Below, in pieces: positions 1 through 6,916 of a stretch of DNA of 7,021 bases. Made by a program: the position numbers and the translations under genes. The notes beneath the pieces were generated by a model. That model was not told the DNA's origin. It made no database searches and saw nothing but the letters and a program-made list of their open reading frames with translations. Source of the DNA: Caulobacteraceae bacterium (lineage in GTDB: Bacteria > Pseudomonadota > Alphaproteobacteria > Caulobacterales > Caulobacteraceae). Position 1 is the first letter of the stretch; each line of letters starts with the position of its first letter. The stretch covers positions 1-7,021 of the forward strand of contig JANXWN010000062.1 of the NCBI GenBank assembly GCA_025351125.1, given 5' to 3'.

Positions 1-222
1 TTTGACTTCATCGCCGCACACGAACAGGTGTTTGTGGTTGAGCAAAACCGCGACGCTCAGTTGCGCACTCTTATTACTACCGAAGGAGGTGTAAATCCGG
101 CGAAGCTTCCCGCGATCTTGAACTACGACGGCTCGCCGATCACGGCGCGTTTCATTGTCAGTGAGATTACCGCACGCATGTGCCGCGCCGCCGAGACTAC
201 CGCCAAGGGGGCCGCGCGGTGA
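1..222 (+). CDS. korA: 2-oxoglutarate:ferredoxin oxidoreductase alpha subunit KorA, C-terminal end (partial)
   Basis: The first base of the window is already inside the gene in frame 1, and 73 codons remain before TGA at 220-222. With the beta subunit it would interconvert 2-oxoglutarate plus CoA and succinyl-CoA plus CO2, using ferredoxin as electron carrier in the cytoplasm. The segments VFVVEQNRDAQLRTL and YDGSPITARFI are typical, from memory, of the end of the long KorA type, in which the gamma domain is fused in front of the alpha domain. That domain order cannot be checked here because only the tail is present. The stop overlaps the korB start by four bases. The 2-oxoacid family is clear. 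The choice of 2-oxoglutarate over another 2-oxoacid rests on resemblance to KorA and on the KorB-like partner. Confidence 0.9.
   Translation, partial: FDFIAAHEQVFVVEQNRDAQLRTLITTEGGVNPAKLPAILNYDGSPITARFIVSEITARMCRAAETTAKGAAR
205..211 (+). promoter_or_regulatory. Ribosome binding site that fixes the korB start
   Basis: AAGGGGG lies seven bases before the GTG at 219 and within the last codons of korA. It supports GTG 219 over the in-frame ATG at 180, which would force a 43-base overlap with korA and add 13 arginine-rich residues that do not look like the family. Confidence 0.65.
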
Positions 223-1274
223 CCTTTATTGCCAAGCCAAGGTTACATCACCCGCTTTTGAAATCTAACGGTTTGGGTTTCACGCGCCGCGACTATGAGG
301 GCAAGGTCTCGACGCTTTGCGCCGGTTGCGGGCATGACTCGATTTCGGCGGCGATCATTCAGGCCTGCTATGATTTAGACCTACCGCCGCATCGTCTTGC
401 CAAACTCTCCGGCATCGGTTGTTCTTCAAAAACTCCGGATTACTTTCTGGGCGCGTCGCACGGTTTCAACAGCGTTCACGGGCGGATGCCATCGGTCTTG
501 ACCGGGGCAAATCTCGCCAATCGCGATTTGATCTATCTGGGTGTCTCGGGCGACGGAGACAGCGCGTCCATCGGTCTGGGCCAATTCGCCCATTCCATCC
601 GGCGCGGCGTCAACATGACCTATATTGTTGAGAACAACGGCGTTTACGGCCTTACCAAAGGTCAATTTTCAGCAACGTCCGACACCGGTTCCAAGTCAAA
701 AAAGGGCGTGATCAACACCGATCAGCCGATTGAATTGGTAGCGTTAGCCCTCCAATTAGGCGCGACGTTCGTCGGACGTGGTTTTTCCGGTGACAAGGCG
801 CAGCTGGTGCCATTGATAAAGGCGGCCCTTCGACACAATGGCGCGGCATTCATCGACGTCCTGTCACCGTGCGTCCAATTCAACAACCACGCTGGATCGA
901 CAAAAAGTTTCGATTATGTCCGCGAGCACAATGCGGCGGTTAATCGCCTGGATGTAATAGTGGATCGGGACGAAATCATCGTTGATTATGCACCCGGTTC
1001 GGTGGAGTTAGTCACCCAGCACGACGGCTCGGTCCTACGATTGAGCAAACTTCCGGAAGGCTATGACCCCACTGATAAATTCGCGGCCGCACAACGTTTG
1101 CAGTTGCACCATTCCAAGGGAGAGATTCTCACTGGGTTAATCTACGTCGATCCAGACGCGGACGATCTTCACGCGCATCTGGGTACGGTGCTGACGCCCC
1201 TCAATGCCTTGCGTGACCAAGACCTAGTTCCTGGCGCGACGGCGCTGGAATCCCTCAACGCGTCCCTGCGATAA
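219..1274 (+). CDS. korB: 2-oxoglutarate:ferredoxin oxidoreductase beta subunit KorB
   Basis: This subunit carries the thiamine diphosphate and the [4Fe-4S] cluster that decarboxylate 2-oxoglutarate and pass electrons to ferredoxin. From GTG 219 it is 351 residues, normal for the family. Cluster ligands are visible as C34 and C37 (CAGCGH), C68 (GIGCSSK) and C218 (LSPCVQF). The thiamine diphosphate/Mg motif is GDGD at 111-114, followed by ENNGVYGLTKGQ at about 138-149. HGRMPSVLTGANLA at about 87-100 is also family-typical. The start overlaps the korA stop as GTGA, which implies translational coupling and equal subunit supply. No separate ferredoxin-like delta subunit is present next to it, so this is the two-subunit type. 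Pyruvate or another 2-oxoacid as substrate cannot be fully excluded from sequence alone, but the overall pattern is KorB-like. Confidence 0.94.
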   Translation: MTFIAKPRLHHPLLKSNGLGFTRRDYEGKVSTLCAGCGHDSISAAIIQACYDLDLPPHRLAKLSGIGCSSKTPDYFLGASHGFNSVHGRMPSVLTGANLANRDLIYLGVSGDGDSASIGLGQFAHSIRRGVNMTYIVENNGVYGLTKGQFSATSDTGSKSKKGVINTDQPIELVALALQLGATFVGRGFSGDKAQLVPLIKAALRHNGAAFIDVLSPCVQFNNHAGSTKSFDYVREHNAAVNRLDVIVDRDEIIVDYAPGSVELVTQHDGSVLRLSKLPEGYDPTDKFAAAQRLQLHHSKGEILTGLIYVDPDADDLHAHLGTVLTPLNALRDQDLVPGATALESLNASLR

Positions 1275-1280
1275 TCGTGA

Positions 1281-1313
1281 TAGGCGGCTTCACAAGGCGC
1301 GCCTGATCGCCTA
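1281..1313. repeat. Inverted repeat between korB and pckG, possible weak terminator or operator
   Basis: TAGGCG (1281-1286) and CGCCTA (1308-1313) are perfect 6-base complements. They flank a second, ten-base palindrome, AGGCGCGCCT (1295-1304). The arrangement begins seven bases after the korB stop. No T-run follows, so it does not fit a standard intrinsic terminator. A role in 3'-end stability or regulation is only a possibility. Confidence 0.35.
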
Positions 1314-1323
1314 ACCCGTCGCC

Positions 1324-1340
1324 CATAAGTACGCTTTATG
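1324..1340. promoter_or_regulatory. Small inverted repeat just upstream of pckG
   Basis: CATAA (1324-1328) and TTATG (1336-1340) form a 5-base inverted repeat with a seven-base spacer, ending ten bases before the pckG start codon and touching its weak GAGAG ribosome binding site. The position would suit an operator or a small hairpin affecting translation. The arms are short and chance is a real alternative. Confidence 0.22.
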
Positions 1341-1350
1341 AGAGTCACGA

Positions 1351-3189
1351 ATGCCGGACGGTGAAACAATCGCGGCCGCTACCTCGATCGCGGGGTTGGA
1401 ACCGGCGCCCACGCGCCACGCCGGACTGATTGGCTGGGTGAAGCAGATCGCCGCGCTCACCAAGCCCGAGCGTGTGCATTGGTGCGATGGCACCGAGGCC
1501 GAATGGCGCGCCTTGACCGCCGAAATGGTCAACTCCGGTACGCTTAAGGCTTTGAATTGGCAAAAACGCCCAAACAGCTTCTACGCAGCTTCCGATCCCA
1601 AAGATGTCGCGCGGGTTGAGAGCCGGACTTTCATCTGCGCCGAACATGAGATTGACGCCGGACCGACCAATAACTGGCGCGCACCTGCGGGAATGCGGGC
1701 CGAACTCGAGGGTTTGTTTGACGGCTGCATGCGCGGGCGCACACTTTACGTTGTGCCGTTTTGCATGGGCCCGCTAGGTTCCAAGATCAGTGCGCTCGGC
1801 GTCGAAATTACCGATAGCCCCTATGTGGTCGCTTCGATGCGGATCATGACGCGAATGGGCCAAGGCGCGCTCGACGCCATGGGTGACCACGGGTTTTTTG
1901 TGCCCGCCGTTCATTCGGTCGGCAAACCTCTCGCGCCCGGTGAAACCGATGTCGCTTGGCCGTGCAACGACGTGAAATACATCGTCCATTTCCCTGAAAC
2001 GCGGGAGATTTGGTCGTTTGGGTCGGGCTACGGTGGCAACGCCCTGTTGGGCAAAAAGTGCTACGCCCTGCGCATTGCTTCGGTCATGGCTCGCGACGAG
2101 GGCTGGCTTGCTGAGCACATGCTGATTTTGAAGTTGACGTCGCCGAAAGGGAAAGCTCACTTTATCGCCGCCGCCTTTCCGAGCGCCTGCGGCAAAACCA
2201 ATCTAGCCATGTTGCAGCCAACCCTTGCCGGGTGGAAGGCGGAAACGGTCGGCGACGACATTTGCTGGATGCGGTTCGGCGATGATGGACGGCTCTACGC
2301 TATCAATCCCGAGGCCGGATTTTTTGGCGTGGCTCCGGGCACCGGTAACGCCACCAACGCCAATGCGGTCGCTTCATTAGGGGCGAACTGTATCTTTACC
2401 AACGTAGCGTTGACAGCTGATGGCGATGTCTGGTGGGAGGGTCTTACCGACGCCCCCCCCGAGGGCTTAACCGATTGGAAGGGCCGCGCTTGGTCGCCTG
2501 CCTGTGGAGAACCCGCCGCCCATCCGAACGCTCGCTTCGCGGCCCCTGCCGGCCAATGCCCGTCCATCGCGCCCGAGTGGCAGGACCCGGCGGGAGTGCC
2601 GATTTCCGCCATATTGTTCGGCGGCCGCCGTGCCGGCGCAGTGCCCCTGGTGACCGAGGCTTTCAATTGGCGTCATGGCGTGTTCCTCGCCTCCAACATC
2701 GCCTCGGAAGGAACGGCGGCGGCGGAAAATACCATCGGCAAGTTGCGCCGCGACCCGTTCGCCATGTTGCCGTTCTGCGGCTACAACATGGGGGACTATT
2801 TCAACCACTGGTTAAAGCTGGGGGAGGGTGCCGATCCGGCAAAGGCGCCCAGTATTTATTTCGTCAATTGGTTTCGCAAAGACAAAGCCGGTAAGTTCGT
2901 TTGGCCAGGATACGGCGACAACAGTCGTGTGCTCAAATGGATTGTCGAACGCCTGGACGGTGAAGCCTCCGCCGTCGATACGCCCATCGGTCGTGTGCCG
3001 GCGCCGGGCGCTCTCGATGTTTCGGGATTAGGCCTCACCGACGCGCAACTCGACCTTTTGCTCACCGTCGATCCGGTTGTGTGGCGACAAGAGGCGGCGC
3101 TAATCTCGCCCGATTATGAGCTTTTTGGCGATCGCTTGCCCGAGGGTTTGTGGGAAGAGCACCGCGCGTTGTTGGAGCGTTTGGGCTGA
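1351..3189 (+). CDS. pckG: Phosphoenolpyruvate carboxykinase (GTP-dependent)
   Basis: The enzyme interconverts oxaloacetate plus GTP and phosphoenolpyruvate plus GDP plus CO2, the entry step of gluconeogenesis or, in reverse, an anaplerotic step. It is 612 residues, full length for the GTP class. The P-loop with the reactive cysteine is [12 protein letters not shown] at 276-287 (C280, K282). Substrate and metal sites by correspondence to the animal enzymes are R88 (VARVESR), K235/K236 ([10 protein letters not shown]), H256 (AEHMLIL) and D302/D303 (GDDICWMRF). R395 lies in HPNARF and R425/R426 in FGGRRAG. The guanine pocket segment [19 protein letters not shown] (506-524) is present, with Y521 where I recall Phe in vertebrate enzymes. 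ATG 1351 has only a weak GAGAG site at 1340-1344. The gene lies 76 bp after korB and could share its transcript or have its own promoter. An eight-C run at 2453-2460 encodes part of an Ala-Pro-Pro and does not break the frame. Confidence 0.97.
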   Translation: MPDGETIAAATSIAGLEPAPTRHAGLIGWVKQIAALTKPERVHWCDGTEAEWRALTAEMVNSGTLKALNWQKRPNSFYAASDPKDVARVESRTFICAEHEIDAGPTNNWRAPAGMRAELEGLFDGCMRGRTLYVVPFCMGPLGSKISALGVEITDSPYVVASMRIMTRMGQGALDAMGDHGFFVPAVHSVGKPLAPGETDVAWPCNDVKYIVHFPETREIWSFGSGYGGNALLGKKCYALRIASVMARDEGWLAEHMLILKLTSPKGKAHFIAAAFPSACGKTNLAMLQPTLAGWKAETVGDDICWMRFGDDGRLYAINPEAGFFGVAPGTGNATNANAVASLGANCIFTNVALTADGDVWWEGLTDAPPEGLTDWKGRAWSPACGEPAAHPNARFAAPAGQCPSIAPEWQDPAGVPISAILFGGRRAGAVPLVTEAFNWRHGVFLASNIASEGTAAAENTIGKLRRDPFAMLPFCGYNMGDYFNHWLKLGEGADPAKAPSIYFVNWFRKDKAGKFVWPGYGDNSRVLKWIVERLDGEASAVDTPIGRVPAPGALDVSGLGLTDAQLDLLLTVDPVVWRQEAALISPDYELFGDRLPEGLWEEHRALLERLG

Positions 3190-3200
3190 TCGCGAATATT

Positions 3201-3220
3201 TGGGTGGCCACGGGCGCCCA
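3201..3220. repeat. Small hairpin after pckG
   Basis: TGGGTG (3201-3206) can pair with CGCCCA (3215-3220), six pairs including one G-U, with an eight-base loop, starting 12 bases after the pckG stop. No T-run follows directly; the nearest is the T-run at about 3245-3249. It may slow or partly terminate transcription, but it is not a convincing intrinsic terminator. Confidence 0.22.
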
Positions 3221-3253
3221 CTCGGCTACAGTCCGCTGTCACGATTTTTAACC

Positions 3254-3260
3254 AAGGGAG
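3254..3260 (+). promoter_or_regulatory. Ribosome binding site of the thiolase gene
   Basis: AAGGGAG sits nine bases before ATG 3270 and supports that start. The protein begins directly with the family-typical [13 protein letters not shown], so no upstream extension is needed. Confidence 0.6.
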
Positions 3261-3269
3261 CACATCTTC

Positions 3270-4436
3270 ATGCGCGACGCCGTCATCGTTTCCTACGCCC
3301 GCACCGGGCTTGCTAAAGCTGGCCGCGGCGGATTTAACATCACGCCCACGGTGTCGATTGCTGCTCACGCTTTAAAGCATGCGGTTTCCAAGGCCGGGAT
3401 TGATCCGGCTCTCGTTGAAGACTGTTTCATGGGAAATTGCGCCCACGGGGCCGGTAACATGGGGCGCAACGCCGCTCTCCTGGCTGGGTTGCCGATCACC
3501 ACTTCGGGCGTAACGGTCAATCGTTTTTGCTCGTCGGGTCTGCAGACCATCGCCATGGCGGCTCGTTATGTGATCGACGACGGCGCCGAATGTGTCGTCG
3601 CTGGCGGCGTGGAGTCAATCAGCCAGCAAGGGGGTGGGAACATCGGCGGACATGATCCAAAGCTGACGGAAATGTACCCTGACATCTTCATGCCGATGAT
3701 CGATACGGCGGATATTGTCGCCGAACGCTATAAGGTTTCGCGAGAGCAGCAGGATGAATTTTCCCTGGAATCGCAACGCCGTATGGCCGCCGCGCAACAG
3801 GCGGGGAAATTCAAAGACGAAATTGTAGCGATGCAGACCAAGATGAAGGTTGTGGACAAAGCGACCAAGGAAGAAAGTATCGTCGACTACACCGTCGACC
3901 GAGACGAGTGCAATCGGCCCGACACGACTTTGGAAGGGCTGCAGAAACTCGAACCTGTTCGCGGCGCCGGAAAATATGTCACGGCAGGCAATGCCTCTCA
4001 ACTTTCCGACGGCGCCGCAATGGTGGTGATGATGGAAGCCAAGGAAGCGGACCGACGCGGCTTAAAGCCCATGGGCCGATTTATGGGTTGGGCGGTGGCC
4101 GGCTGCGCGCCCGATGAAATGGGGATCGGACCGGTGTTTGCGGTGCCACGGCTACTGGAACGCCACGGCTTGAAGGTCAGTGATATTGATCTGTGGGAAC
4201 TGAACGAAGCCTTTGCCAGCCAATGCCTCTATTCACGTGATTTCCTGGGAATCGATCCGGAAAAATATAACGTCAACGGGGGGTCCATCGCTATCGGTCA
4301 CCCGTTCGGCATGACCGGCGCGCGTCTGTCGGGCCACGTTCTGCAGGAGGGACGCCGTCGCGGTTCGAAATACGCGGTCGTTACCATGTGTATCGGTGGC
4401 GGGATGGGTGGGGCCGGTTTATTCGAGGTCTACTAG
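3270..4436 (+). CDS. Thiolase (acetyl-CoA C-acyltransferase family)
   Basis: Thiolases condense two acyl-CoA molecules or cleave 3-ketoacyl-CoA with CoA in the cytoplasm. This one is 388 residues, full length. The acyl-accepting cysteine is C87 in [16 protein letters not shown] lies at 312-315, the catalytic histidine is H344 in [16 protein letters not shown], and the second catalytic cysteine is C374 in [10 protein letters not shown]. The [10 protein letters not shown] form, rather than GHPxGASGAR, points to the acyltransferase/beta-oxidation side of the family and not a typical PhaA/AtoB biosynthetic thiolase, but substrate length cannot be read from sequence. No hydroxyacyl-CoA dehydrogenase or enoyl-CoA hydratase lies beside it, so it is not in a visible fadAB pair. 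It follows pckG at 80 bp. An ACAGtccgCTGT inverted repeat at 3228-3239 and a T-run at 3245-3249 lie just upstream of its ribosome binding site. Confidence 0.95.
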   Translation: MRDAVIVSYARTGLAKAGRGGFNITPTVSIAAHALKHAVSKAGIDPALVEDCFMGNCAHGAGNMGRNAALLAGLPITTSGVTVNRFCSSGLQTIAMAARYVIDDGAECVVAGGVESISQQGGGNIGGHDPKLTEMYPDIFMPMIDTADIVAERYKVSREQQDEFSLESQRRMAAAQQAGKFKDEIVAMQTKMKVVDKATKEESIVDYTVDRDECNRPDTTLEGLQKLEPVRGAGKYVTAGNASQLSDGAAMVVMMEAKEADRRGLKPMGRFMGWAVAGCAPDEMGIGPVFAVPRLLERHGLKVSDIDLWELNEAFASQCLYSRDFLGIDPEKYNVNGGSIAIGHPFGMTGARLSGHVLQEGRRRGSKYAVVTMCIGGGMGGAGLFEVY

Positions 4437-4438
4437 AA

Positions 4439-4475
4439 TGCGGGCCAATATTGCAGCGTGCGGGCCTGAATACTG
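4439..4475. repeat. Two-copy imperfect tandem motif upstream of the BBC1/AIM3-like gene
   Basis: TGCGGGCC occurs at 4439-4446 and again at 4459-4466, exactly 20 bp apart. Each copy is followed by AATAYTG (4447-4453 and 4469-4475, the second shifted by two bases). It starts three bases after the thiolase stop. Same-face spacing of two helical turns is what a regulator binding direct repeats would need, but with two copies chance duplication is also possible. Confidence 0.4.
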
Positions 4476-4543
4476 AAAATTTTGGATTGGGGGGATAGTC
4501 TTAATGCGCTATGAGTGGTTCGCCAATGCCTGACACATGGGAC

Positions 4544-4550
4544 AAGGGGA
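4544..4550 (+). promoter_or_regulatory. Ribosome binding site that fixes the start of the BBC1/AIM3-like gene
   Basis: AAGGGGA lies six bases before ATG 4557. The alternative in-frame start at 4515 has no comparable site and would put this sequence inside the coding region. Confidence 0.65.
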
Positions 4551-4556
4551 ACCACG

Positions 4557-5129
4557 ATGGCGCTTTCACTCGCGCAGAAAGAACTGGCTTGGGCGCAAGG
4601 GCAGCTTGGAAAACAAATTGGCCAGGGCGAATGTTGGGATCTTGCCGAGCAGGCGCTTTCTCAGGCCGGGGCGCAGACGTCCACCGATTTAGGACCCGTC
4701 GGCGATGATGTTGACTATGTCTGGGGCGATTTGCGCAACGACGCCAAGGATATTCAGGCCGGCGACATTCTGCAGCTCCGCGACTATGTGGTCACGACTA
4801 CGACCACCACGACCTATAATTATCCCGACGGTTCCACCGACGTCGATACGGACACGCAGACGCTCACGCGACCCCATCACACCGCCATCGCCAAAGGCCA
4901 AATAGACGCCAACGGCGCGTTAAGGACTTTTGAACAAAACGTCGATCCTTTGGGTAGAGTGGTACAAAATCAGAGTCTGTCCACCCGGGATTCCACGATC
5001 ACCTTACCGACCGTGGCGAAAAATCATTTGAACAGTAATTCCGGCAAAGTCGAATTCGCCAAAATCCAAAAAACGATCGATATCTCGACGTCAGGCACAC
5101 TGTGGATCTATAAACCGCTGACCAAATAG
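4557..5129 (+). CDS. Putative papain-fold cysteine peptidase-like protein (BBC1/AIM3-like domain)
   Basis: The protein is 190 residues from ATG 4557. It resembles the small BBC1/AIM3-type, NlpC/P60-like papain-fold domain that I recall from fungal actin-associated proteins and from unnamed bacterial proteins. The nucleophile region is IGQGECWDLAEQAL at 21-34 with C26. DIQAGDILQLRDY at 65-77 matches the PGDI(L/I)QF strand of such folds. The histidine candidate is H107 or H108 in RPHHTAIAKG, and the third polar residue may lie in EQNVD at 126-130. All three elements occur in the expected order. Seven consecutive threonines at 80-86 form a strand or loop before the histidine region, and the C-terminus SGTLWIYKP closes the domain. 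No signal peptide or membrane segment is visible. The gene stands 120 bp after the thiolase and ends 22 bp from the convergent GH13 gene. Peptidase activity, substrate and role are unknown; it could also be a non-catalytic binding domain. Confidence 0.6.
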   Translation: MALSLAQKELAWAQGQLGKQIGQGECWDLAEQALSQAGAQTSTDLGPVGDDVDYVWGDLRNDAKDIQAGDILQLRDYVVTTTTTTTYNYPDGSTDVDTDTQTLTRPHHTAIAKGQIDANGALRTFEQNVDPLGRVVQNQSLSTRDSTITLPTVAKNHLNSNSGKVEFAKIQKTIDISTSGTLWIYKPLTK

Positions 5130-5151
5130 GCGCTGCTTGACTCGGCCGTAA

Positions 5152-6801
5152 TCAGACTGAACCCGGCAAATCGTCAACTGATACTTCGGCGAGAAAGCCC
5201 GACAACGGCGGCAACCGCCAAAGCGTCGCCCCGTTGACAGCAGCAAGCAGGCGCCATTGAGCAGGATCCACCGGCGACCATTCCGTCGCGTTTAAGCCGA
5301 CGTTGAAGACGCAGAGCACGCGCTCCCCCGCTGACGATCGTTCGATGACCAAGAGGTCATCGGTGGCCAGCACTACCCCGCAGTCGCCGCAAAACAAAGC
5401 GTCATGGTTCTTGCGCAAACTAAGCAAAATTCGCGTAAGCGCCAATTGCGACGTGGCGTCGGCATTTTGCACGTCGACGGCCAATGCTTGATGCTCGGCG
5501 GGGATAGGAAGCCACGGTTTGGAGGCTGAAAACCCGGCGTGCGTGGCGTCCGCAGTCCAAGGCATAGGGGTTCTCGCCCCGTCCCGTCCAAGCGTCAGCG
5601 GCCAGTTTGTAATGGCTTCAGGATCCCGTAGTTCCTCAAACGAAATTTTTGCTTGCGAAAGCCCGAGCTCTTCACCTTGATAAATAAAGATATTTCCGCG
5701 CAGCGAAATCAAAAGAAGCAAGTTCAGACATGCCATCGCGGCGCGATCCGTCGCCGACGCCCACCTAGAAACAGCCCGCGGAGCATCATGATTGGAAAAC
5801 GCCCAGCTGGGCCATCCCACGTCGGGCCTATCAGGCCATTGACCGAGAACTTTCTGAAAGAGTCTGGGCGACAACGTCGGGGCATATAGAAAGTCAAAGC
5901 CATACGCGCTGTTGATGCCGCCAGGTTGAGCCGTCAAACGCTGCATTTCAGGGATTGGGTCTGCGCCACCGACTTCGGCAACCGTGAAAATGCTGGCGTA
6001 GCAATCGGTTACGCTTCGGATGCGAGCGACGAAGTCAGCAATGATCGGGTGCGATTGATTGTGAACGTGTTGCTGAAAATCAAACGAACGCGTGCGGACC
6101 GCGCCGGTGTCCATTGCCGGGGGATTATCGCGCAGCATGGGATCGTGGGCTGCGAAATTGATGGCATCCAGCCGGAAGCCGTCAACGCCGCGGTCGAGCC
6201 AAAAACGCGCGACATCCAAAAGCGCCGCTTCAACCCGCGGGTTGTGCAAATTGACATTGGGCTGGCTGCTTAAGAAGTTGTGCAGGTAGTACTGCCCGCG
6301 CCGGGCGTCCCAGGTCCACGCCGCGCCGCCGAACACCGCCTGCCAATTGCTTGGCGGTGATCCGTCGGGTTTGGCGTCGGCCCAGACATACCAGTCAGCC
6401 CTGGGATTGGTCCGATCCGCGCGGCTTTCAGCGAACCAAGCATGAACATCGGAGGTGTGTGCATAAACCTGATCAATAATAACTCGCAGGTTAAGGGAAT
6501 GCGCGCGGGCCACGAGGGTGTCGAAATCCTGTAGCCCGCCGAACATTGGGTCAACGTTGCAATAGTCGGCCACGTCATACCCGAAGTCCTTCATCGGCGA
6601 GGTGAAGAACGGCGATATCCAGATCGCGTCCACCCACAGCGAGGCAATGTGCTCGAGATGCGCGGTGATCCCAGGCAAATCGCCGACGCCGTCGCCATTG
6701 GAGTCGGCGAAGCTGCGCGGATAAATCTGATAGATGGCCGCACCCCGCCACCAGGGGCGCGCCGCTGGGCCGGCGGTTTGCTGCTTAGGGCGTCGGGTCA
6801 T
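5152..6801 (-). CDS. GH13 family alpha-glucosidase
   Basis: The enzyme hydrolyses alpha-glucosides such as maltose, sucrose or isomaltose-type oligosaccharides to glucose, probably in the cytoplasm since no signal peptide is visible. It is 549 residues, normal for the oligo-1,6-glucosidase/alpha-glucosidase branch. The barrel opens with WWRGAAIYQIYPRSF (17-31) and the Ca/Mg-binding loop DSNGDGVGDLPG (33-44). Conserved regions are DQVYAHTSD (110-118), GFRLDAINF with nucleophile D212 and R210, TVAEVGG with acid/base E276, and FSNHDAPR with transition-state residue D339. QGEELGL (375-381) and GRDGARTPMPW (405-415) are typical of the GH13 subfamily 23 proteins I know as AglA-like. A beta-sandwich C-terminal domain follows from about 450. 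Start ATG 6801 is the most upstream one in frame; GAGGT lies about 19 bases before it, too far for a standard site. Transcription is convergent with the preceding gene. Exact linkage specificity is not determined. Confidence 0.94.
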   Translation of the reverse strand: MTRRPKQQTAGPAARPWWRGAAIYQIYPRSFADSNGDGVGDLPGITAHLEHIASLWVDAIWISPFFTSPMKDFGYDVADYCNVDPMFGGLQDFDTLVARAHSLNLRVIIDQVYAHTSDVHAWFAESRADRTNPRADWYVWADAKPDGSPPSNWQAVFGGAAWTWDARRGQYYLHNFLSSQPNVNLHNPRVEAALLDVARFWLDRGVDGFRLDAINFAAHDPMLRDNPPAMDTGAVRTRSFDFQQHVHNQSHPIIADFVARIRSVTDCYASIFTVAEVGGADPIPEMQRLTAQPGGINSAYGFDFLYAPTLSPRLFQKVLGQWPDRPDVGWPSWAFSNHDAPRAVSRWASATDRAAMACLNLLLLISLRGNIFIYQGEELGLSQAKISFEELRDPEAITNWPLTLGRDGARTPMPWTADATHAGFSASKPWLPIPAEHQALAVDVQNADATSQLALTRILLSLRKNHDALFCGDCGVVLATDDLLVIERSSAGERVLCVFNVGLNATEWSPVDPAQWRLLAAVNGATLWRLPPLSGFLAEVSVDDLPGSV

Positions 6802-6916
6802 CGGCGGACGTCTCGCGAATACCTCAGAGGGGTGAATGCGGCAGGAGCCAGGGTCAGGCCTTCCGGACTAGTACTCAAGTCAAATTTCTCGAGATTAGCG
6901 GGTGCCGAGCCTGCAG
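6802..6916. other. Possible divergent intergenic region upstream of the GH13 gene
   Basis: These 115 bp lie between the GH13 start and the putative + strand start at 6917. I see no confident sigma-70 pair on either strand. Small palindromes are present: CCTCAGAGG (6822-6830), ACTAGT near 6870 and TCTCGAGA near 6889. On the - strand a TTGACT hexamer occurs about 80 bases before the GH13 start, but no good -10 follows at 16-18 bp. The region probably contains the GH13 promoter by position alone. Confidence 0.35.

Noticed and set aside
83..90. Perfect Shine-Dalgarno-like AAGGAGGT inside korA
   Set aside because: It encodes the conserved-looking Thr-Glu-Gly-Gly-Val of KorA, and no ATG, GTG or TTG follows at a workable distance, so it does not mark a hidden gene start.
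180..218. Upstream ATG start for korB
   Set aside because: It would add 13 Arg-rich residues encoded in the korA tail. GTG 219 has a good ribosome binding site and the four-base overlap typical of coupled subunit genes.
2453..2460. Eight-C homopolymer in pckG as a possible frameshift site
   Set aside because: The protein remains family-like on both sides of the run ([18 protein letters not shown]), so the frame is intact and no shift is needed.
2433..2894. 153-codon overlapping + strand frame inside pckG
   Set aside because: It is Arg/Pro/Gly-rich, a typical shadow of a GC-rich gene in another frame. The pckG frame carries all conserved PEP carboxykinase motifs through this stretch.
3228..3249. 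ACAGtccgCTGT followed by a T-run as an intrinsic terminator after pckG
   Set aside because: The stem is only four pairs and the T-run is five bases downstream of it, close to the thiolase ribosome binding site. It is too weak to call a terminator.
4548..4575. GGAAC as the -35 of a general-stress EcfG-type promoter
   Set aside because: The match lies inside the ribosome binding site and start codon of the gene, and no GTT-type -10 follows at 16-17 bp.
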